DNA of 5,072 bases. Source: Actinomycetota bacterium (GTDB taxonomy: Bacteria; Actinomycetota; Aquicultoria; Subteraquimicrobiales; UBA9087). Positions 1-5,072 of this stretch are shown here, in pieces. The notes below the pieces were generated by a model that saw nothing but the letters and a program-made list of their open reading frames with translations, was not told the DNA's origin and searched no databases. How positions within the stretch are numbered: position 1 is the stretch's first letter; the number at the start of each line of letters is the position of its first letter. Made by a program: the position numbers and the translations under genes. The DNA lies in the NCBI GenBank assembly GCA_003491635.1, contig DNCG01000047.1, positions 1 to 5,072 of the forward strand, read 5' to 3'.

Positions 1-269
1 CTTGGATCGCCGTTCAGTTTGCGTACCAGGCCGATGAGCTCGTCCTCAGACACATCGGCGGGAAGAGCGTGCTTTTCGGAGTAGATACCCAGGTTAGCAC
101 AGGTCTTCTCTTTCTGACCAACGTAAACCTTGGAGGCAGGATCTTTCCCAACGATGACAACGGCCAGGCCAGGTGTCAGGCCGGACGCCTTGAGTTCTTC
201 TACCTCCCCCTTCATCTCCTCACACAATTCCGCGGCGATAACCTTACCATCGATGATCTTGGTAGCCAT
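1..269 (-). CDS. folD: FolD, methylenetetrahydrofolate dehydrogenase / methenyltetrahydrofolate cyclohydrolase (N-terminal part, runs off left edge)
   Basis: FolD is a cytoplasmic bifunctional enzyme. It interconverts 10-formyl-THF, 5,10-methenyl-THF and 5,10-methylene-THF, the second and third steps of the Wood-Ljungdahl methyl branch after Fhs. I translated 89 codons by hand. The protein opens with MATKIIDGKVIAAEL, the usual FolD start, followed by GLTPGLAVVIVGKDPASKVYVGQKEK. In the latter, Tyr49 and Lys53 form the Y-x3-K catalytic pair of the family, Lys53 being the expected cyclohydrolase lysine. The NAD(P)-binding C-terminal domain lies outside the window, so cofactor preference cannot be judged. 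ATG at 269 is chosen because homologues start there and a GGGGGA-type Shine-Dalgarno sits 6 nt upstream; an in-frame GTG directly before it (272-270) is a possible alternative. The gene begins 29 bp after the cooC stop and is probably co-transcribed with it. Family assignment is very secure; intactness is unknown. Confidence 0.95.
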   Translation of the reverse strand, partial: MATKIIDGKVIAAELCEEMKGEVEELKASGLTPGLAVVIVGKDPASKVYVGQKEKTCANLGIYSEKHALPADVSEDELIGLVRKLNGDP

Positions 270-275
270 CACAAT

Positions 276-293
276 CCCCCTTTCAACCTCCTT
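276..293 (-). promoter_or_regulatory. Double Shine-Dalgarno region of folD
   Basis: Read on the minus strand, AAGGAGG (293-287) is followed by AGGGGG (281-276). The proximal AGGGGG is 6 nt from the ATG at 269 and is the likely working site. The distal AAGGAGG, part of AAAGGAGGTTGA, pairs better with the 16S rRNA tail but lies 17 nt from the ATG, too far for normal initiation. No other sensible start lies at the right distance from the distal copy. It could act as a standby ribosome site, which is inference. Confidence 0.6.
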
Positions 294-298
294 TGCCC

Positions 299-1054
299 TT
301 ACGCTAAACCGATATTTTCCATCATTCCCCTCACGACCTCAACGCTCGGGGAATCCTCGGGCAGATCGAGGAGGGATTTCCCTCCTAACTCATATTCGTG
401 AATCAACTGGTCCTCCGGAACGACACCGAGCAGTTCCAGCTTCAACTTCTCCGCCTCTTGCCCCAGGGCCGGTTGAAGGTCTCCCGCCACTCGGTTGATC
501 ACCAAACCTCGCCTCCCGATGCCCAACCTCAGCTCATCAGCTAAATCGCTTAACTTTTGAGCCGTTCTAATCCCCCTGAGAGCGGGATCAGAGACGAGGA
601 TGAGAATATCCACATTCCGAGTGGTCCGCCTGCTCAGATGCTCCATGCCAGCCTCGTTATCCATGACGAGGTATTTATAATTACCAGAGAGCATATCGAT
701 ATATTTTCGAACAAGGGTGTTCGCGTAACAGTAACAGCCCGGTCCCTCCGGTCTTCCCATGACGAGGAGATCGTATCCCCCCGACTCGATCAGCGTCTCC
801 TGGATGCGGTATTCCATGAAGGTATCCTTGGGCATGCCCGGGGGAATCTTCGCTCCCTCCAGCATCTCATCGCAAACCCGCCCCACGGTCTCCCGCACCT
901 CGAGACCCAGAGCCTCACCAAGATTGGCGTTTGGGTCAGCATCGACTGCCAGGATAGGACCTTCACTTTTTCTCTTTAAATACCGAATCACCAGCGCGGA
1001 AAGGGTAGTCTTTCCCGTACCGCCCTTACCGGCCACTGCAATGGTAAAACCCAT
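299..1054 (-). CDS. cooC: CooC/AcsF-family nickel-insertion ATPase (maturation of CO dehydrogenase or acetyl-CoA synthase)
   Basis: This 251-residue soluble ATPase of the MinD/NifH-like (SIMIBI) class has the usual CooC length. A deviant Walker A loop, GKGGTGKTT, occupies residues 9-17, with signature Lys10 and P-loop Lys15. The segment AVDADPNANL (36-45) holds the switch I Asp. The segment GRPEGPGCYCYAN (100-112) holds the C-x-C pair Cys107/Cys109, which in characterised CooC binds metal at the dimer interface. The segment VMDNEAGMEHLSRRT (130-144) is the family switch II region. CooC proteins dimerise with ATP and deliver nickel to the CODH C-cluster; the close relative AcsF (CooC3) matures the A-cluster of acetyl-CoA synthase. 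The sequence alone does not tell me which client this copy serves; the acsV-like neighbour leans towards the CODH/ACS complex. ATG at 1054 is supported by TAGGAG 7 nt upstream and by the protein starting directly on the P-loop strand. The gene lies 65 bp after the acsV-like gene and 29 bp before folD, in the same direction. Confidence 0.93.
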   Translation of the reverse strand: MGFTIAVAGKGGTGKTTLSALVIRYLKRKSEGPILAVDADPNANLGEALGLEVRETVGRVCDEMLEGAKIPPGMPKDTFMEYRIQETLIESGGYDLLVMGRPEGPGCYCYANTLVRKYIDMLSGNYKYLVMDNEAGMEHLSRRTTRNVDILILVSDPALRGIRTAQKLSDLADELRLGIGRRGLVINRVAGDLQPALGQEAEKLKLELLGVVPEDQLIHEYELGGKSLLDLPEDSPSVEVVRGMMENIGLA

Positions 1055-1061
1055 TCTCCAA

Positions 1062-1067
1062 CTCCTA
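1062..1067 (-). promoter_or_regulatory. Ribosome binding site of cooC
   Basis: Minus-strand TAGGAG ends 7 nt before the ATG at 1054 and fixes the start. A second GGAG-like stretch (TGGAGA, 1060-1055) directly abuts the start codon and is too close to be the main site. Confidence 0.6.
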
Positions 1068-1119
1068 GCTCGTCACCGGCTGGAAAAGTAAACCCAAATT
1101 ATCCTTTCACCCCCGCCGC

Positions 1120-3054
1120 TCACCCTCGACTTTTCAGGGCCGCCATCACCGAGGGAAATTTCTCGATGTTCGTGTGCGGCAAGAAAAGTGCGGAGATGAA
1201 GTTCTCCATGAAGGCGGGGTTGACGCTCAACTCCAAATAGGTCATTTTCCTTGCTATCTCCTCGGCCACGCTCTCCATCTCCTTGGAAAGAAGTACGAGA
1301 CGCGCCCCCAGAAGAGACCCATTGCCAATGAACTTCACTCTCTCGCAGGGAATCTCAGGAACTAGGCCCAGAACTATCGCCTTATCCAATTCAAGATAGT
1401 GACCAAATCCCCCGGCGATGAGCACCTGTTTTACATCGGAGATGGGTATCTGCGCCGAGTCGAGCAAGATGCTGATCCCGGCATAAATGGCCCCCTTCGT
1501 TTTGATTAAATTGTCGATGTCCGCCTCGGTGAGGACTATGTCCTTCCCTATCGCGGTCTCATTGGCCCAGGTCAGAACGTACTCCGCCCCTCCCTCGTTC
1601 TTTCTCACTCGGGGCGTATCCAAGTCCAGATTGAATTTTCCTTTTTGATCGATGATCCTGGATAAGAAGAGTTCGGCTACGGCGTCGATCATTCCCGAGC
1701 CACAAATCCCCTTGGGCTTCGTTTGACCGATGGTGAGAATCATGGGCTCGTAGGTATCCCGGCTGATCCGAACGGACTCGATCGCTCCCGTCATCGCACG
1801 CATTCCGTGCTTAATGGTCCCGCCTTCGAAGGCCGGGCCAGCCGAACAGGAACAGGAGAGCAACCAATCTCGGTTTCCCAGAACTATCTCTCCGTTGGTC
1901 CCGATGTCTATGTATAAAGTGAGTTCATCCGCCTGGTACATCCCGGAACCAAGGATCCCCGCCGTTATATCTCCACCAACGTAGCTGGCTCTGCCCGGGA
2001 GGACGTAGACATAGACGCCATCACCCACCTCCAGGCCCAGCTCCCTGGCCCTCACCAGAGAGCAAAAGGCAATCGTGGGGATATAGGGTTCTTCTCGAAT
2101 ATACTTTGGATTCAATCCCAGGAAGAGATGGGTCATTGTCGTATTCCCCGCCACGGCCATAAAAGTGATATCCGATATGGAACGTTTGCTCTTTTGTAAA
2201 AGAACATCGATCAAACCATTTACGGTCGAGACCACCAACTGCTGTAACCTGGCCAGATTCTCGCCCTTCTGCGAGTAGATAATCCTGGTTATGACATCTT
2301 CCCCGCAACTGACCTGCGCATTATAGTCGGAGGCGCTGACCAAAGTCTTGCCGGTATTTAAATCCAGTAACTGGGCGTAGACGGTGGTCGTGCCCAGATC
2401 GACGGCCAGCCCACAGTTGTATTTTTGCCTGTCGCCCGCCTCCACCTGGACGAGCCTCTCCCTCCCTCCATGGGAGAGAAAAGTTATCGTCGCCTGCCAG
2501 TTCCTCTCCCTCAAGGTCGCGGCCAAGTTCCTCAACGCCGCGAAGCTCACTTGAAAATCTCTGATTCCATACTTCCGGTCGAGCTCCCGTTTCAATCTCT
2601 CCAGGTCACCCAAGTTATCCTCGAGCGTGGGGGGAGAAAGCTGGATTGAGAGTTTCCTCACCTTGGGATCGAGCTTCCATCCCTTGACCAACCCCAGGGC
2701 GTCCTCGGGAGACAAGAGCAGCCCACAAGCGGAAACTGTCCTTCGACGATCGAGGACCCTCTTCTCCCCCAGCCTGCTCTCGGGGGGTATCCTGACAATG
2801 AGATCGCTTTCGACGTGCGTCCGGCAGGCTAGATAATAGCCTTTTTCGATATCCTCGCTGGAAAGCTTGGGCGATGGTTGGCGACTCACCCGACCCTCAT
2901 CGATGACCACCCGGCACTTCCCACACGTCCCATCCCCACCGCAGGAGGCATTGACGTGCACCTCAGCCAGCATGGCCGCCCTGAGCAAATTCTCGCCCTT
3001 GTCGACCTCGATCTGCTTATTGTCGGGGTAAAAAACTACTTTGCACTTCCGCAT
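1120..3054 (-). CDS. acsV: AcsV / RACo-type reductive activator of the corrinoid iron-sulfur protein ([2Fe-2S] ferredoxin domain plus ASKHA ATPase domain)
   Basis: This 644-residue protein is close to the length of characterised RACo (about 630). Such proteins use ATP to drive an electron onto the cobalamin of the corrinoid iron-sulfur protein, returning inactive Co(II) to the methyl-accepting Co(I) state. The N-terminal plant-type ferredoxin domain (about 1-95) has CGGDGTCGKC, with cysteines 38, 44 and 47, and a fourth ligand Cys77 in YYLACRT. A linker and middle region spans about 96-210. The C-terminal ASKHA actin-fold domain (COG3894/DUF4445 family) shows AVDLGTTTVYAQ (217-228), AVAGNTTMTHLF (300-311), YIDIGTNGEIVL (381-392), SCSAGPAFEGG (402-412), GICGSGMIDAVAEL (449-462), AGGFG (547-551) and GNGSLLGA (577-584). 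All are nucleotide-fold motifs and none is broken. No C-terminal 4Fe-4S cysteine motif is present, which argues against a RamA-type activator. The same fold also serves activators of other corrinoid methyltransferases; the fhs/cooC/folD context favours AcsV. The Shine-Dalgarno is poor (GGAA, 3062-3059), but the start matches the beginning of the ferredoxin fold. Confidence 0.93.
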   Translation of the reverse strand: MRKCKVVFYPDNKQIEVDKGENLLRAAMLAEVHVNASCGGDGTCGKCRVVIDEGRVSRQPSPKLSSEDIEKGYYLACRTHVESDLIVRIPPESRLGEKRVLDRRRTVSACGLLLSPEDALGLVKGWKLDPKVRKLSIQLSPPTLEDNLGDLERLKRELDRKYGIRDFQVSFAALRNLAATLRERNWQATITFLSHGGRERLVQVEAGDRQKYNCGLAVDLGTTTVYAQLLDLNTGKTLVSASDYNAQVSCGEDVITRIIYSQKGENLARLQQLVVSTVNGLIDVLLQKSKRSISDITFMAVAGNTTMTHLFLGLNPKYIREEPYIPTIAFCSLVRARELGLEVGDGVYVYVLPGRASYVGGDITAGILGSGMYQADELTLYIDIGTNGEIVLGNRDWLLSCSCSAGPAFEGGTIKHGMRAMTGAIESVRISRDTYEPMILTIGQTKPKGICGSGMIDAVAELFLSRIIDQKGKFNLDLDTPRVRKNEGGAEYVLTWANETAIGKDIVLTEADIDNLIKTKGAIYAGISILLDSAQIPISDVKQVLIAGGFGHYLELDKAIVLGLVPEIPCERVKFIGNGSLLGARLVLLSKEMESVAEEIARKMTYLELSVNPAFMENFISALFLPHTNIEKFPSVMAALKSRG

Positions 3055-3085
3055 ATTGTTCCGTGGGGAAGAAGAGAGAGCTAAC

Positions 3086-4780
3086 CTAGAAGAGCCCCAC
3101 TACCTTCCCATCCTCGGTGATATCGATCTTCGTACCCGCCGGTACCGAGGGAAGACCGGGCATCGTTCTCATCTCCCCACAGAGAGGATAAAGAAAGCCC
3201 GCACCGATCGATGGCCTGATATCCCGGACGGGTAGCCTGTAGCCGGTGGGTCTTCCCTTCCAATTCGGATCGTGAGAAAGGGAAAGGTGAGTCTTGGCCA
3301 TACAGATGGGAAGTTTGTCCCAACCGAAATCGGTATATAACCTGATTTTTTGCTCCGCCAGCGGTGAATAGTCCACTCCATCCGCCCCGTATATCTTGGT
3401 GGCGATGGTCTCTATCTTCTCCTCGATGGAGACATCGAGCGGATAGAGGAACTGGAACTTGTGGGGTTTTTCCACGGCCTTCACGACGGCCCTGGCCAAA
3501 TCCACCCCTCCTTCTCCGCCCTTCGCCCAGACCTCACTCAAGACGGCATCCTCAGCCCCCGCAGCAATGGCTTTCTCCCTGACGAGCTCGACCTCCTTAC
3601 CGGTGTCGTGAGTGAAGTGGTTGATGGCAACGACGACAGGTATGCCGAAGAGGCGCATGTTTTCTATCTGCTTCTCGAGATTGGTGCAGCCCTTCTCCAC
3701 CGCCTCAAGATCCTCTGAGGTGAGACCGGGATCGAGCGGCTTTCCGGGGACCACGGCATATTTGCCACTGTGCATCTTCAGGGCCCTCACCGTGCAGACC
3801 ACAACCGCACAATCTGGCTCGAGACCGCTGTATCGGCACTTGATATTCATCATCTTCTCCGCCCCACAGTCGGCGCCGAACCCACTCTCGGTCACGCAGT
3901 ACTCACCCAGTTTGAGGGCAACCTCATCGGCGATGATGGAATTGTTGCCGTGGGCTATATTGGCAAAGGGTCCGGCGTGGACAAAGACCGGTGTATTCTC
4001 GAGAGTCTGGATGAGGTTCGGTTTGATGGCATCCTTCATAAGCACACACATCGCCCCGGCACATTGCAGATCCTCGGCCGTGACCGGCTTGTCGTCATAG
4101 GTGAACCCGATGATTATCTGGCCCAATTTCTTCCTCAGATCCGGAAGGTCCCGGGCCAGAGCTAGGATGGCCATTACCTCCGAGGCAACGGTGATATCGA
4201 AACCAGACTCCCGGGGGATGCCGTTCGCCTTGCCACCGAGCCCGACTATGATGTGCCTTAAGGCACGATCGCTCACATCCACCACCCGATTCCAGCTGAT
4301 GGTGAAGGGATTGATCCCCAGCTTGTTCCCGTGAAGGATGTGAGCATCGAGAAAGGCGGCGAGGAGATTGTGGGCGAGCCCCACCGCGTGAACATCCCCC
4401 GTGAAATGAAGATTGAAATCCTCCATCGGCACAACCTGGGAATAGCCACCGCCGGCCGCTCCCCCTTTTATTCCAAAGACCGGCCCCAGGGAGGGCTGTC
4501 TGATCGCGGTGACGGTCTTCTTCCCTATCTTATTCAGGGCCATGGAGAGACCGATGGTGGTAACGGTCTTTCCTTCCCCCAAGGGAGTGGGGGTGATGGC
4601 CGTGACATCAATATATTTTCCATTCGGCCTCTCCTTGAATCTCCCCATAACATCCAAGGAGACCTTCGCCTTGTAGTTACCGTAGAGTTCGATCTCGCCT
4701 TCCTCGAGGCCAATCTCCCTGGCGATCTCCACGATTGGCTTCATCCTGGCTTCCTGAGCTATCTCGATGTCGCTCTTCAT
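3086..4780 (-). CDS. fhs: Formate-tetrahydrofolate ligase (formyltetrahydrofolate synthetase, FTHFS)
   Basis: This cytoplasmic enzyme condenses formate with tetrahydrofolate using ATP to give 10-formyl-THF, the entry of formate into the Wood-Ljungdahl methyl branch. The 564 residues match the usual family length (about 555-560), with a slightly longer N-terminus. The P-loop region ITPTPLGEGKTVTTIGL spans 62-78 with Lys71. The FTHFS signature runs from RQPSLGPVFGIKGGAAGGGY (94-113) to PMEDFNLHFTGD (118-129). Other family blocks are FGADCGAEKM (301-310), VVVAINHFTHDT (382-393), KTHLSLSHDP (496-505) and the C-terminal TMPGLPSVPAG (539-549). No frame break is seen. ATG at 4780 has an excellent GAGGAGGGGGAG ribosome site. 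An internal Met13 is conceivable, but the upstream start is far better supported. The gene follows a 145-bp AT-rich region, so it probably heads the operon; the acsV-like gene starts 31 bp after its stop. FTHFS also serves purine or glycine metabolism in other bacteria, but the neighbours point to carbon fixation or acetogenesis, possibly run in reverse. Confidence 0.97.
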   Translation of the reverse strand: MKSDIEIAQEARMKPIVEIAREIGLEEGEIELYGNYKAKVSLDVMGRFKERPNGKYIDVTAITPTPLGEGKTVTTIGLSMALNKIGKKTVTAIRQPSLGPVFGIKGGAAGGGYSQVVPMEDFNLHFTGDVHAVGLAHNLLAAFLDAHILHGNKLGINPFTISWNRVVDVSDRALRHIIVGLGGKANGIPRESGFDITVASEVMAILALARDLPDLRKKLGQIIIGFTYDDKPVTAEDLQCAGAMCVLMKDAIKPNLIQTLENTPVFVHAGPFANIAHGNNSIIADEVALKLGEYCVTESGFGADCGAEKMMNIKCRYSGLEPDCAVVVCTVRALKMHSGKYAVVPGKPLDPGLTSEDLEAVEKGCTNLEKQIENMRLFGIPVVVAINHFTHDTGKEVELVREKAIAAGAEDAVLSEVWAKGGEGGVDLARAVVKAVEKPHKFQFLYPLDVSIEEKIETIATKIYGADGVDYSPLAEQKIRLYTDFGWDKLPICMAKTHLSLSHDPNWKGRPTGYRLPVRDIRPSIGAGFLYPLCGEMRTMPGLPSVPAGTKIDITEDGKVVGLF

Positions 4781-4785
4781 AAAAT

Positions 4786-4797
4786 CTCCCCCTCCTC
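4786..4797 (-). promoter_or_regulatory. Strong ribosome binding site of fhs
   Basis: Minus-strand GAGGAGGGGGAG precedes the ATG at 4780. Its AGGAGG core (4796-4791) is 10 nt from the start, and the purine run continues closer. It is the best-matched and most extended site in the window, as expected for an abundant enzyme. Confidence 0.75.
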
Positions 4798-4834
4798 ACT
4801 TGCTTCTTGACGTTTCCCACAAATACCTGAAAAA

Positions 4835-4865
4835 ACTATAATGAATAACCACAACAAAATGTAAA
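4835..4865 (-). promoter_or_regulatory. Candidate sigma-A-type promoter upstream of fhs
   Basis: On the minus strand, TTTACA (4865-4860) could serve as a -35 box and TATAGT (4840-4835) as a -10 box. The 19-bp spacing is longer than ideal, so this would be a weak or activator-dependent promoter. It lies in the most AT-rich part of the window. Transcription would start near 4828 and leave a leader of about 48 nt, too short for a riboswitch. This is a pattern match only. Confidence 0.35.
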
Positions 4866-4891
4866 TTGCTTGTCGTCAGTGGTTTAAATTC

Positions 4892-4919
4892 AAGGTTAAG
4901 CGGTCTTTCCCGAAGGTTA
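4892..4919. repeat. Direct repeat AAGGTTA x2 with 21-bp period, possible LytTR operator
   Basis: On the plus strand, AAGGTTA occurs at 4892-4898 and again at 4913-4919, exactly 21 bp apart, or two helical turns. LytTR proteins typically bind pairs of about 9-bp imperfect direct repeats separated by 12-13 bp, a similar 21-22 bp period. The copy AAGGTTAAG (4892-4900) matches the published LytTR consensus [TA][AC][CA]GTTN[AG][TG] at all but one position. AAGGTTACC (4913-4921) matches less well at its 3' end. The pair lies between a LytTR gene stop and fhs, about 64-91 bp upstream of the candidate start of transcription, a position suited to an activator. Confidence 0.4.
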
Positions 4920-4925
4920 CCGGAA

Positions 4926-5072
4926 TCACATACCCAACATGGCCTTGAGTTTCTTGGCGCGTCTCCGGCTGACCAATATCTCGCTCCTCCGTGCATCCTT
5001 CACCCGCAAAAGACAACTTCCACCAAACATGGGGATGATCTCCTGAACCTGGTGAAGGTTGACGATGCAGCC
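4926..5072 (-). CDS. LytTR DNA-binding domain protein, C-terminal part only (runs off right edge)
   Basis: The 48 visible codons run from the window edge to a TGA at 4928-4926. They read GCIVNLHQVQEIIPMFGGSC, then LLRVKDARRSEILVSRRRAK and KLKAMLGM. This matches the end of the LytTR fold: the (R/G)-x-IVNL-x-x-V-x-EI-x-P strand and helix, a GG/NG turn, an LRVKD strand and the terminal E-I-x-VSRRRAKKLK segment. LytTR proteins are transcription regulators that bind direct-repeat DNA through loop residues. The N-terminal input domain lies outside the window. It could be a receiver (two-component regulator), a PAS domain (RcoM-like gas sensor) or another sensor, and I cannot tell which. The gene has the same orientation as the operon and ends 145 bp before fhs. 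Either co-transcription or regulation of the operon is plausible. Confidence 0.85.
   Translation of the reverse strand, partial: GCIVNLHQVQEIIPMFGGSCLLRVKDARRSEILVSRRRAKKLKAMLGM

Noticed and set aside
130..979. Plus-strand open frames opposite folD and cooC
   Set aside because: The minus-strand genes have intact motifs and ribosome sites. The plus-strand translations are proline/serine/arginine-rich shadows.
3612..4100. Plus-strand open frame of 162 codons opposite fhs
   Set aside because: It is fully antisense to fhs, which has every family motif. The translation is low-complexity and resembles no family, as expected for an antisense shadow.
4331..4810. Plus-strand open frame of 159 codons over the 5' part of fhs
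   Set aside because: It is antisense to the conserved P-loop and signature region of fhs, has no recognisable motif, and its end merely runs through the fhs ribosome site.
4837..4842. Perfect TATAAT on the plus strand
   Set aside because: The nearest -35-like element (TTGACG, 4807-4812) is 24 bp away, and any transcript would run antisense into the LytTR gene with no plus-strand gene to serve.
4855..4868. CAAAATGTAAATTG as a possible palindromic operator
   Set aside because: Only the three outer bases on each side and a few inner ones pair. Chance symmetry in an AT-rich stretch explains it.
4889..4925. Possible terminator after the LytTR gene
   Set aside because: Only a short stem (CGGT/ACCG) with a long loop can be drawn, and no T-tract follows, so transcription from upstream could continue into fhs.
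4796..4996. Minus-strand open frame of 66 codons before fhs
   Set aside because: It overlaps the LytTR coding end in another frame. The LytTR frame shows clear family similarity, while this one shows none and covers the probable operator and promoter.

Overview
All genes found in this window lie on the minus strand and read right to left. It looks like part of a Wood-Ljungdahl (reductive acetyl-CoA) gene cluster from a strictly anaerobic bacterium. The bacterial features are strong Shine-Dalgarno sequences, a bacterial FolD/FTHFS methyl branch that uses tetrahydrofolate, and a LytTR-type regulator. The base composition is moderately GC-rich with no sign of mosaic origin. The phylum cannot be fixed from the sequence alone; an acetogen, or a CO- or sulfate-metabolising anaerobe (Firmicutes, Actinobacteriota or Chloroflexota type), would all fit.

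Layout in transcription order: (1) the C-terminal 48 residues of a LytTR DNA-binding-domain protein, cut by the right edge (5072-4926); (2) a 145-bp AT-rich intergenic region with a 21-bp-spaced direct repeat resembling a LytTR operator, a weak candidate promoter and a strong ribosome binding site; (3) fhs, formate-tetrahydrofolate ligase (4780-3086); (4) an acsV-like gene, the [2Fe-2S]/ASKHA reductive activator of the corrinoid iron-sulfur protein (3054-1120); (5) a cooC/acsF-like nickel-insertion ATPase (1054-299); (6) the first 89 codons of folD, bifunctional methylene-THF dehydrogenase/cyclohydrolase, cut by the left edge (269-1). Gaps from fhs to folD are 31, 65 and 29 bp with no terminator-like hairpin, so these four genes are probably one operon.

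How they work together: Fhs activates formate on tetrahydrofolate and FolD carries the product to methylene-THF. These are the early steps of the methyl branch. AcsV re-reduces inactive Co(II) corrinoid protein, which carries the methyl group to acetyl-CoA synthase. CooC/AcsF uses ATP to mature the nickel centre of CO dehydrogenase or acetyl-CoA synthase. The catalytic subunits (CODH, ACS, CoFeSP, methyltransferase, MetF) are not in the window but are expected nearby. There is no separate cyclohydrolase (fchA) between fhs and folD, which fits a bifunctional FolD.

The enzymes are well-known families with intact motifs. The least ordinary part is the regulatory one: a LytTR protein directly upstream of the operon with a possible cognate operator between them. 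I found no RNA gene, mobile element, CRISPR array or broken gene, and no gene-free stretch over 300 bases.
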